Source of the DNA: Deltaproteobacteria bacterium
GTDB taxonomy: Bacteria; Myxococcota_A; Polyangia; Polyangiales; Houyiibacteriaceae
Assembly: GCA_003647035.1 (NCBI GenBank)
Contig: QMMB01000025.1
Span: 1-14,468, forward strand
DNA length: 14,468 nt
Reading direction: 5' to 3'
Shown here: positions 1 through 5,673 of the stretch, piece by piece
Layout of the letters: each line of letters starts with the position of its first letter
How positions within the stretch are numbered: the stretch's first letter is position 1
The notes under the pieces: generated by a model
Database searches by the model: none
The model's input: the letters and a program-made list of their open reading frames with translations, nothing else
What the model was told of the DNA's origin: nothing
Made by a program: the position numbers and the translations under genes

Positions 1-1
1 C

Positions 2-715
2 GCCAACGTCAATGGCAGCGCGATCCCACGCATGGCGGACGCCAGCTTCTATACGCACGCGGGCCCCGAAATCGGTGTCGCCTCCACGAAATGTTTCATG
101 ACGCAGCTCGCCAACCTGTTGATGTTTAGTATCTGGCTCGGGCGGCGTCGAGGAACCATCGATGACGCGCAGGCTACCGAGCTCGTCGAGGGCCTGGCGC
201 GGATCCCGCACGTGATCGCGGAGCGCCTGCGGGCGACGCACCTGGCCGTCGCCGATATCGTGCGTGATTTCTCCGACGCTCGAGACGTGCTCTTCCTCGG
301 CCGCGGCCTCAGCTTCCCGATGGCGCTCGAAGGTGCACTCAAGTTGAAAGAGATCTCCTACGTACACGCGGAGGGCTATGCGGCGGGCGAAATGAAGCAT
401 GGACCGATCGCGTTGTTGGACGCGCGCATGCCGGTCATCGTGGTCATGCCCCACGATCGGCACTACGACCGCGTGTCGAGCAACATGCAAGAGGCGCGGG
501 CCCGCGAAGCGAAGATCATCGGCGTGACGACCGTGGGCGATACCAAGGGGCAGGCCCTTTGTGATCGTTTTGTCGAGGTCGCCGCAACGCATGAAGCGCT
601 CAGTCCATTCGTCACCGTCGTCCCGCTGCAGCTGTACGCGTACTGCGTCGCCGACCATAAGGGCACCGATGTCGACCAGCCGCGCAATCTCGCCAAGACC
701 GTCACGGTGGAGTGA
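2..715 (+). CDS. glmS: Glutamine-fructose-6-phosphate aminotransferase (isomerizing), C-terminal part
   Basis: GlmS makes glucosamine-6-phosphate from fructose-6-phosphate and glutamine in the cytosol, the first committed step toward UDP-GlcNAc for peptidoglycan and LPS. Only the last 237 residues are visible. The frame is open to the left edge, so the N-terminal glutaminase domain and most of the first SIS domain lie outside the window; an internal ATG at 32 is not the start. Seen directly are the SIS-domain segment ADASFYTHAGPEIGVASTK, the second SIS domain with the active-site stretch LKLKEISYVHAEGYAAGE followed by MKHGP, and the family-typical C-terminus DQPRNLAKTVTVE, whose Lys corresponds to the catalytic C-terminal lysine of E. 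coli GlmS. The gene ends with TGA, and the glycosyltransferase starts 12 nt later, so the two are probably co-transcribed. Nothing looks degraded. The identity is very secure. Confidence 0.97.
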   Translation, partial: ANVNGSAIPRMADASFYTHAGPEIGVASTKCFMTQLANLLMFSIWLGRRRGTIDDAQATELVEGLARIPHVIAERLRATHLAVADIVRDFSDARDVLFLGRGLSFPMALEGALKLKEISYVHAEGYAAGEMKHGPIALLDARMPVIVVMPHDRHYDRVSSNMQEARAREAKIIGVTTVGDTKGQALCDRFVEVAATHEALSPFVTVVPLQLYAYCVADHKGTDVDQPRNLAKTVTVE

Positions 716-727
716 GTCGCGCAGGCC

Positions 728-1822
728 ATGAAGTTCGGCCTCCTCACGACGGGCTTTCCGCGCTTCGAGGGTGACTGTGCGGGCTCCTTCCTCCTTACCT
801 TGGCGCGGGGGGTCGTCGAACACGGTCATTCGGTTCAGGTCTTGGCGCCAGAGCCGTGCCGCCCGTGCCCGGTTCCGCGATGGCCCGGGATCGAGGTGAG
901 CTGGGTGCCGTACGCGCGACCGCGAGCGTTGCAGCAGACGTTCTACGCCAGCGGTGCACCAGACAACCTGCGGCAGCGGCCCGCGAGGTGGGCAGGCGCC
1001 GCGCGTTTCCCGGCCGCGCTCTATCGTGCTTCGGCCCGCCAGCTCGCCGACTGTGACGCCTTGATCAGCTCGTGGTGCGTGCCCTGCGGCTGGGTCGCCT
1101 CGAAGACCGCGGAGGGGCGCGCGCACCTTTGCATATGCCACGCCACCGACGTTCGCTGGCTCTCCAAGGCACCCGGTGGCGGGGCCTTCGCGCGCGAGAT
1201 CGTGGGTGGGGCCACTTCGATGTGGTTTCTGAGCGCTTCGCTACGCGAGCGTTTCTTTCGAACGGGCGGTATCGCTCCATCCGTCGTGACCGCGCACGTC
1301 GGCCCCATGCCCATCGACCCACCGCACTCGTTGCCCGAGACTCGCTCCGAGCTACGTCGGCGGCTCAGCATCCACGGCTTCACGGTCCTCTGCTTGGGGC
1401 GCCTCGTGCCGGTCAAAGGCCTCGACCAGCTTCTGCACGCCGTCGCGGCCCTGGCGGAGCCGGTCAGCATCCGTATCGCGGGAGACGGCCCCGAGCGCGG
1501 AAAGCTCCAAGCGCTCGCGCAGCGCCTTCAGGTCAACGCGACCTTCGACGGCTGGGTCGCTGGCGAACGAAAAGAGGCACTTCTGCGAGCGTGCGACGCC
1601 ATCGTAGTGCCCTCGGGCCCACTGGACGGCCTCCCGACCGTACTCTTCGAAGCCAGGGCGCGTGCCCTTCCGATCATCACGACTGAAGCAGGCGCGATCC
1701 CGGACCATCTGCACGGTGACGCAGACACACTCCTCGTTCCCCCGAACGACCGCGCGGCGCTCACGGATGCGATCCACCGACTTCGAGCTCGGTGTACGTC
1801 CGAAGCGGCGGTTAGGGCGTGA
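728..1822 (+). CDS. Glycosyltransferase family 4 (GT-B fold)
   Basis: A 364-residue retaining GT-B glycosyltransferase that should transfer a sugar from a nucleotide donor onto a glycan or lipid at the cytoplasmic face of the inner membrane. The acceptor cannot be told from sequence. The N-terminal half (about 1-190) opens with a beta strand, MKFGLLTTGFPRFEGD, and a glycine-containing loop typical of GT4 enzymes. The C-terminal half carries the donor-binding landmarks: LGRLVPVKGLDQL (about 223-235), IAGDGPERGKL (250-260), FDGWV, and DGLPTVLFEA (300-309), which fits the EX7E motif with Asp300 in place of the first Glu and Glu308 as the second. A final GDADTLLVPPNDRAALTDAI segment is also family-like. 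The middle has a cysteine cluster (Cys117, Cys120, Cys135, Cys137), which is unusual. The start is the ATG 12 nt after glmS, with only a weak Shine-Dalgarno, which fits coupling to glmS. The 3' end overlaps lolA on the other strand by 11 nt. Confidence 0.9.
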   Translation: MKFGLLTTGFPRFEGDCAGSFLLTLARGVVEHGHSVQVLAPEPCRPCPVPRWPGIEVSWVPYARPRALQQTFYASGAPDNLRQRPARWAGAARFPAALYRASARQLADCDALISSWCVPCGWVASKTAEGRAHLCICHATDVRWLSKAPGGGAFAREIVGGATSMWFLSASLRERFFRTGGIAPSVVTAHVGPMPIDPPHSLPETRSELRRRLSIHGFTVLCLGRLVPVKGLDQLLHAVAALAEPVSIRIAGDGPERGKLQALAQRLQVNATFDGWVAGERKEALLRACDAIVVPSGPLDGLPTVLFEARARALPIITTEAGAIPDHLHGDADTLLVPPNDRAALTDAIHRLRARCTSEAAVRA

Positions 1823-2513
1823 CCCTTTCGGTCCCTTTCGGCGGTCGGTAGCTGAAGCGCTTGTCGGGCACGTCCCGATTGAACTTGATCTTGGCGAAAT
1901 CGAATCGGTTGCGGTTGCCGGCGGTGTCGATGATGAGAACGCGTTGGACGATTCCGGCGCGCTTGCCCCCGTGAGTCAACGTACGCACGTAGAAGACGAG
2001 CTGCTCGTAGTTGGGAGTCGGCCTTCGCGGAATGAGCTGCAGGACATAGCCATCTTGGAATTTCTCGTTGTCGTGCTCGAGCATCCGGACTTCAAAATCG
2101 TTCGCTAGATTACCGCTGCCGATGAGAAAGGAAAACGCCGACGGGAGCTGATCCTCGTCTACGGCGCGCTCGATGAGCTGCCCTCTCTTCTCGCCTGGTT
2201 CCGGCGGCTGGTAGATCAAGAGCTTCTTGCCATTGCTGACGAACACCTGTCCGTTCGGTGCGGCATAGTCCCAGCGCATCATCCCGGGCTTTTTGAAGAC
2301 GACTTTCCCCTTGGCCCGGTCGTAGCGATCGTAGAGCCGCGTGTAGCGAGTCTGCTCGAATTCGGCCTGTAGCGTCGTGGTTTGATCGTAAAACGATTGC
2401 ACCAAACCGATCACCACCGCCGGATCGAGGGGCTTGCTCTCCTGGGCGGCACCGCTGCCGACGAGCATTAGCAGTGCAAAACCCAAACCTATCGCCCCAA
2501 ATCTCGAGGTCAT
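1812..2513 (-). CDS. lolA: Outer-membrane lipoprotein carrier protein LolA
   Basis: A periplasmic chaperone that takes lipoproteins from the LolCDE transporter and delivers them to the outer membrane. The 233-residue product starts with a signal peptide: MTSRF, a hydrophobic core GAIGLGFALLMLVGSGAA, and likely cleavage around residue 23. The mature part matches the LolA half-barrel: FYDQTTTLQAEFEQTRY near the N-terminus, then the GKVVFKKPGMMRWDYAAP strand pair with its conserved Arg-Trp, FVSNGKKLLIYQPP, and a later LPSAFSFLIGSGNL helix. The same frame stays open further upstream to 2870, but that extension has no signal-peptide logic and runs antisense through the DUF465 gene, so I chose the ATG at 2513. 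A GGGAG lies about 13 nt upstream of it; a TTG one codon earlier would sit closer to that site. I see no lolB nearby. The gene is divergent from the small gene at 2701 and converges on the glycosyltransferase with overlapping ends. Confidence 0.93.
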   Translation of the reverse strand: MTSRFGAIGLGFALLMLVGSGAAQESKPLDPAVVIGLVQSFYDQTTTLQAEFEQTRYTRLYDRYDRAKGKVVFKKPGMMRWDYAAPNGQVFVSNGKKLLIYQPPEPGEKRGQLIERAVDEDQLPSAFSFLIGSGNLANDFEVRMLEHDNEKFQDGYVLQLIPRRPTPNYEQLVFYVRTLTHGGKRAGIVQRVLIIDTAGNRNRFDFAKIKFNRDVPDKRFSYRPPKGTERVTP

Positions 2514-2540
2514 CAACGTGTTGAACGCTCCCAAGGGGTT

Positions 2541-2568
2541 AGTATTCACGGTGGAGGTCGGTACACAA
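2541..2568 (-). promoter_or_regulatory. Possible sigma70-like promoter for lolA
   Basis: On the minus strand TTGTGT (2568-2563) and AATACT (2546-2541) are separated by 16 nt and point toward the lolA ATG at 2513. Each hexamer matches the consensus only partly, so this is a weak candidate placed mainly by its position in the divergent region. Confidence 0.25.
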
Positions 2569-2597
2569 GGCAACCCACAAATCAGCCTAAAGTGGGA

Positions 2598-2626
2598 TTG
2601 ATCATTACACCGTAGATCCTTAGGAT
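2598..2626 (+). promoter_or_regulatory. Possible sigma70-like promoter for the DUF465 gene
   Basis: TTGATC (2598-2603) and TAGGAT (2621-2626) are separated by exactly 17 nt and lie upstream of the strong ribosome binding site at 2692. Each hexamer has four of six consensus bases. A start near 2633 would give a leader of about 68 nt. The leader region begins with a small perfect inverted repeat, GAGGC-AGGC-GCCTC (2630-2643). Confidence 0.35.
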
Positions 2627-2691
2627 ATAGAGGCAGGCGCCTCGTCGTGCCTGGAACTAGCTTGGTTAGCTTGTGAACCCCGTCAGAACCC

Positions 2692-2699
2692 GGAGGTGA
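2692..2699 (+). promoter_or_regulatory. Very strong Shine-Dalgarno (GGAGGTGA)
   Basis: The eight bases GGAGGTGA match the usual bacterial anti-Shine-Dalgarno without a mismatch and end one base before the ATG at 2701. It is the strongest ribosome binding site in the window. It supports the short 64-residue gene as real and argues against the lolA frame continuing through this region on the other strand. Confidence 0.85.
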
Positions 2700-2700
2700 C

Positions 2701-2895
2701 ATGTCAAGACACCAGGCTCGAATCATCCCAGCGGAGCGACAAAGGTCGCACCTCGAACAGAAGCACGCCCAGCTTGCGGACCGCATCGACGCTCTCGACG
2801 GCCGTCTGAGTCTCACCCCCGGTGAGGAGCTAGAGCTCCAGCAACTCAAGAAACGGAAGCTTTGGGCCAAGGATGCCCTACAAGACGTCGGCTGA
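2701..2895 (+). CDS. Small DUF465 / YdcH-like helical protein
   Basis: A 64-residue, highly charged, helical protein. The segment from about residue 14 to 60 is a probable coiled-coil hairpin (HLEQKHAQLADRIDALDG, then ELELQQLKKRKLWAKDAL). The closing LKKRKLWAKDALQ matches the LKKxKLxLKDxI signature of the YdcH/DUF465 family, whose members are usually about 70-75 residues; their biochemical role is not established as far as I know. There is no signal peptide or membrane segment, so it is probably cytoplasmic. The start is fixed by the GGAGGTGA at 2692-2699, and the gene is closed 22 nt after its stop by a strong terminator, so it is probably a well-expressed monocistronic unit. It is divergent from lolA across a 187-bp region. 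Family assignment rests on the C-terminal motif and the size. Confidence 0.8.
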   Translation: MSRHQARIIPAERQRSHLEQKHAQLADRIDALDGRLSLTPGEELELQQLKKRKLWAKDALQDVG

Positions 2896-2916
2896 AGACC
2901 CTGCGACCCATGACGG

Positions 2917-2950
2917 ACGGCCTGCCTCTCCCGGTAGGCCGTTTTTTTTT
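2917..2950 (+). terminator. Rho-independent terminator of the DUF465 gene
   Basis: ACGGCCTGCC (2917-2926) pairs with GGTAGGCCGT (2933-2942) to give a 10-bp stem with one G-T wobble and a six-base loop, followed by nine T's (2942-2950). It begins 22 nt after the stop codon. This is the clearest terminator in the window. Confidence 0.93.
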
Positions 2951-2968
2951 GAATTGGGCCTTAAAAGC

Positions 2969-2996
2969 AAATGGGCCACCAATCGGTGACCCATTT
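2969..2996. other. Second hairpin downstream of the terminator
   Basis: AAATGGGCCACC (2969-2980) and GGTGACCCATTT (2985-2996) can form a 12-bp stem with one C-A mismatch and the four-base loop AATC. No T-run follows it on the plus strand. Read on the minus strand it is followed by TTGCTTTTAAGG, which is T-rich but not a clean tract. It could be a backup or opposite-direction terminator, or part of an RNA. Its function is unknown. Confidence 0.5.
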
Positions 2997-3079
2997 CAAA
3001 CGAAAGAATCGATGCTACAGTGAAAAAGTCAGGATACTTAAGTTAAGCTGGAATTTCCTGAGTGGCTGAGTAAAAGGAC

Positions 3080-3132
3080 GACCCACCGCCGCGCGGATGC
3101 CGGGCAAGCTGGAAAGTGCGCGGCGAGGGGTC
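3080..3132. other. Strong GC-rich stem-loop, possible structured RNA
   Basis: GACCC (3080-3084) pairs perfectly with GGGTC (3128-3132). After a two-by-two internal loop, CGCCGCGC (3087-3094) pairs perfectly with GCGCGGCG (3118-3125), and a G-T wobble (3095/3117) extends the stem into a 21-base apical loop. No T-run follows, so it is not an intrinsic terminator. It lies between the DUF465 terminator and the zinc-ribbon gene. Pairing was checked base by base, but the function is unknown. Confidence 0.45.
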
Positions 3133-3316
3133 TTAAGCAAGCGACTGGGTACATTGCAAACGCGGTGCCAACTTGTCAGGGCCGCAAAACCAGCGCTTTT
3201 TTCGCCCCGGGCGCCATCGGTAGGACATTCCTGTCATAGACCTGCACACGATTGTCGTGGTTGGCGCAACGGCGGGCCGCAGGTGCCGATGTGCATACAT
3301 CTCCCTACCGCGCAGG

Positions 3317-3346
3317 TTGAAGTGCGTGGTCCATCGTGCGTATGAT
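3317..3346 (+). promoter_or_regulatory. Sigma70-like promoter of the zinc-ribbon membrane gene
   Basis: TTGAAG (3317-3322) and TATGAT (3341-3346) are separated by 18 nt. The -10 element has five of six consensus bases. Transcription would begin near 3353, giving a leader of about 21 nt before the ATG at 3374. This makes the upstream in-frame start at 3257 unlikely. Confidence 0.55.
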
Positions 3347-3373
3347 CTGAGCAACCGGACAGGCCGGAACCCG

Positions 3374-4621
3374 ATGCCCAAGTGCAATAGTTGCGACGGT
3401 AGCGTGCTCAGAACGGATGCTTTCTGTGGCACATGTGGTGAGCCGGTCCCCGGCGGGAAGCCCGTGGTGCCCATTGCGTGCGAGTCGAAGCTGAGCGGCG
3501 TGCAGACTCCGCAGGAGCGAATCAGTGGAACGTTCGCGCCGCCGCGCAGCACGGGGACCTCGGCGCGCGCCGTGGCGGTCGTTGCGCTCTCGGACCCGGA
3601 GTTCATCGAGCCCGCGGACACCGGCCTCAGCCGCACCACGATTCGCGAACGGGAGCCACAGAGCGAACCCGCACCGGTCCTGCCGCTTCACCGGAAAAAG
3701 ACCGGCACCGAGAGCGAGCGTCGAGAGGCCGCTGCGGTGCTGGAGCTGCAAATGGACGAACCACGTGCTTCTGCCGCCGAGCGGGACACGAGCCTGCCCC
3801 ACGCGCCGATTCCGCCGGGGCCGCCGATCCTCGCCTCGGACCTGCTCCGCGAACAAATGCGTCCGTCGAGCCCCGGCGAAAAAGCGCTCCGCCGAACGAC
3901 GGTGGCGCTGGCGACCTTGGGTGCGTTGGGCGCGCTGCTCGTGGGCGGCGTTCATCCGTTGACGTTTGTTGCCCTGGCACTGTTGATCACGATGGGGACT
4001 TTGGCGCTGACGCCGATGTCGTACCGTGGCCGCGCCATCGGGCTGTTCGCGGTCGGCTCGATCGCGACCAGCGTCGCACTCTGGCAGCAGACCCTCACAG
4101 GTGGCGCACCCGAGGGAAGCATCCTTGCCAGTGCGACGATCCTTCTCAGCGGGAGCTTGCTCTTTCGCGCATACTACCGGGGCGCGCGCCTGGCCCGGGT
4201 GGTGGTGAGCCTCGGCGTTCTCGCCTTGGGCGCATGGTTCTTCGCGTCGGGGGGGCACGAGAGCCTCGTCCGGCTCGAGGGCGATTGGCAGTCTTGGGCA
4301 CCCGCCGCGACGCAGGTGGCCTTCGGCTTGCTCGCCCTACTCTCGCTCATGGCATTCATGGACAACAGCACCCGCGGTGGCGCCCACGTGTGGGGCGTCG
4401 CGTTGCTACTCCTTTACATGCTGCACATCGGACTGCTCGTAGGGAGCGACGTATGGCCGGTCGGTGGCGTCGAGGTCAGCATCCAAGGGCCCACCATCGC
4501 CGCTATCCTCGCGGGCGTCGTGGGAACGGTAGTCGCCGGCATGGCACTCGCACAGGTTCTGGTGGTCGCGTACCAGGTGGCCCGCAGCCGCACCAAAGCG
4601 CGCATCTCCGTCGCCGCCTGA
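3374..4621 (+). CDS. Zinc-ribbon protein with a multi-pass membrane domain
   Basis: A 415-residue protein that I cannot assign to a named family. It has three parts. First is an N-terminal zinc ribbon, MPKCNSCDGSVLRTDAFCGTC, with Cys4, Cys7, Cys18 and Cys21. Next is a long charged, Pro/Ser-rich linker (about 25-170) with no hydrophobic segment. Last is a block of about eight hydrophobic helices (roughly 175-192, 195-213, 220-237, 248-265, 274-292, 311-329, 338-357, 375-400) ending in a basic tail. The ribbon has no signal peptide, so it should be cytoplasmic. Short zinc ribbons joined by a disordered linker to membrane domains are common in Myxococcota, where most are uncharacterised. The same frame is open back to 3257, but that extension would precede the promoter and lacks a ribosome binding site; the ATG at 3374 places the ribbon right at the N-terminus. 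The stop codon lies 2 nt from the stop of the convergent CAP-domain gene. A sensor or transporter role would be a guess. Confidence 0.8.
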   Translation: MPKCNSCDGSVLRTDAFCGTCGEPVPGGKPVVPIACESKLSGVQTPQERISGTFAPPRSTGTSARAVAVVALSDPEFIEPADTGLSRTTIREREPQSEPAPVLPLHRKKTGTESERREAAAVLELQMDEPRASAAERDTSLPHAPIPPGPPILASDLLREQMRPSSPGEKALRRTTVALATLGALGALLVGGVHPLTFVALALLITMGTLALTPMSYRGRAIGLFAVGSIATSVALWQQTLTGGAPEGSILASATILLSGSLLFRAYYRGARLARVVVSLGVLALGAWFFASGGHESLVRLEGDWQSWAPAATQVAFGLLALLSLMAFMDNSTRGGAHVWGVALLLLYMLHIGLLVGSDVWPVGGVEVSIQGPTIAAILAGVVGTVVAGMALAQVLVVAYQVARSRTKARISVAA

Positions 4622-4628
4622 GCTCAGG
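4617..4628. repeat. Perfect palindrome containing both convergent stop codons
   Basis: CCTGAGCTCAGG is a perfect 12-bp palindrome. The TGA at 4619-4621 ends the zinc-ribbon gene on the plus strand, and its mirror image (TCA, 4624-4626) is the TGA that ends the CAP-domain gene on the minus strand. It has no loop or T-run, so it is not a terminator by itself. Confidence 0.7.
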
Positions 4629-5664
4629 GCACCTTGCGTGGCCACGACGCCAACAGGATGACCGCACAGGTGCGTCCCTTGTCGTCTTTGGCCTTGCCGT
4701 AGCCGGCGTCGGTGAATCTAGGGTCCGTGACGGTCAGCCGATGGCTCGGGCTATCCTCGATCGCGTGGAGCGCGTCGCGCATCGTGGCTGCGCGAGCGAC
4801 GGCCTCGCCGATGACACGGGCCTCGATGCCACGCTTGAGTAGCCGGGCTTCAGGGTCCCCCTCCGCATCCAGATCGTGGCCGAACTTCCCCGAGTCGCAG
4901 ACCACTTGAGCGTGACTCGTCGCCTCTTGACTCAGCAGACGGTTCGAACGCAGCGTGCGCGCGCCGGACGCTCGCCGAAGTTGCATCAGCCAGGCTTCCG
5001 GGGACTGTGACCCGCGCCGGGTCGGTGCGCCTTCTGGCATCTTGCCCACCCAACGCTCCGCGACCGGGCGCGGCCCGCTCGGCCCCGTCGCCACCAGCTG
5101 GACGAAGAGCGGTCGCCGCCACTCGAGTGGGAGCGACATGGTCGCTCCGTATTCCCCCCCGTCGATCGAAATACGGCGCGAAGCACCCCCGGCATCTCGC
5201 ACCACCAGGTAAGGATCGCGGAAGTCCTCGATGACCTCCGCGTGAATGCCGTTCTTGCCGACGAGCTCGAGCGAGCCGGCGCGGACGGCCGCCACCAATA
5301 CGATCCGCTCTGCGTAGCGCGCCCGTCCGCAAATCAGGGGCGCGTCGGCGGTCTCGTCCAAATTCTCGAGCCAAGTCTTGAAACTATCGAACTCCCCGGT
5401 GACACCAAACTTGGCATACAACGGATTCGCATCGACGCCGGCCTCGCGCGCCTTGCGAATGAGCTCAGGAGACGGCGGGATGTGTTGAAGTTCCGCCAGC
5501 TGGCCCGCCAGCTGCTCCAGCTTCTGGTTCCTCATGCACAGCTTGGCAGGCTTCGCAGGCTCGGCAGATGGTTCGCCCTCGGCGGGAGGCTTGTCTTCGT
5601 CAGCGCCCGCCGTCGCGTGAATCGCGAGCAGCATGGCGCACAGGATTATAGATTTGCGCAGCAT
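4624..5664 (-). CDS. Secreted CAP-domain (SCP-like) protein
   Basis: A 346-residue exported protein. Residues 1-20 (MLRKSIILCAMLLAIHATAG) are a signal peptide, followed by an acidic, Pro-rich segment (about 21-41) and a unique region (about 42-220) that I do not recognise. The C-terminal part (about 224-342) reads as a CAP/SCP domain: LMQLRRASGARTLRSNRLLSQEATSHAQ, then FGHDL with His263, the GEN-box equivalent GEAVA with Glu287, SPSHR with His308, and a closing FTDAGYGKAKDDKG strand. The usual His and Glu residues of the CAP cavity are therefore present. Bacterial CAP proteins are extracytoplasmic and mostly of unknown function. Its ATG lies 9 nt after the argJ stop, with no good Shine-Dalgarno, so translation is probably coupled to argJ. 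It is the last gene of the operon beginning near 11613. Domain identity is good; the role is open. Confidence 0.86.
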   Translation of the reverse strand: MLRKSIILCAMLLAIHATAGADEDKPPAEGEPSAEPAKPAKLCMRNQKLEQLAGQLAELQHIPPSPELIRKAREAGVDANPLYAKFGVTGEFDSFKTWLENLDETADAPLICGRARYAERIVLVAAVRAGSLELVGKNGIHAEVIEDFRDPYLVVRDAGGASRRISIDGGEYGATMSLPLEWRRPLFVQLVATGPSGPRPVAERWVGKMPEGAPTRRGSQSPEAWLMQLRRASGARTLRSNRLLSQEATSHAQVVCDSGKFGHDLDAEGDPEARLLKRGIEARVIGEAVARAATMRDALHAIEDSPSHRLTVTDPRFTDAGYGKAKDDKGRTCAVILLASWPRKVP

Positions 5665-5673
5665 AGGTTTGAA

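Larger units (their letters stand above)
2951..3316. other. Non-coding stretch with strong predicted structure
   Basis: From the end of the terminator to the promoter of the zinc-ribbon gene I see no credible protein gene. The small open frames here lack ribosome binding sites and have a composition unlike proteins. Around 2951-3060 the DNA is clearly more AT-rich than its surroundings. It contains the hairpin at 2969-2996 and a second, longer one at 3080-3132. No tRNA, CRISPR repeat or known riboswitch is recognisable to me. It may encode a small RNA, or be an old remnant. Confidence 0.5.

Noticed and set aside
2514..2870. N-terminal extension of lolA up to 2870 on the minus strand
   Set aside because: The extension has Ser/Arg-rich antisense-like composition, runs opposite to the DUF465 gene with its strong ribosome binding site, and would bury the signal peptide.
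3153..3240. Partial resemblance to a c-di-GMP (GEMM) riboswitch: GCAAA, CCGCAAAACC and GGTAGG in similar order
   Set aside because: The conserved GGCAAACC half and the GNRA-capped stem are missing, and the needed pairings do not form.
3097..3345. Open frame of about 82 residues in the non-coding stretch
   Set aside because: No ribosome binding site, no family-like pattern, and it runs through the zinc-ribbon gene's promoter.
3257..3373. Upstream start for the zinc-ribbon gene
   Set aside because: It precedes the likely promoter, and the added residues do not resemble a signal peptide or domain; the ribbon naturally begins at the ATG at 3374.
3478..4842. Plus-strand frame of about 454 residues overlapping the zinc-ribbon gene and the end of the CAP gene
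   Set aside because: It is an Arg/Gly/Ala-rich shifted reading of the real gene with no domain or membrane pattern.
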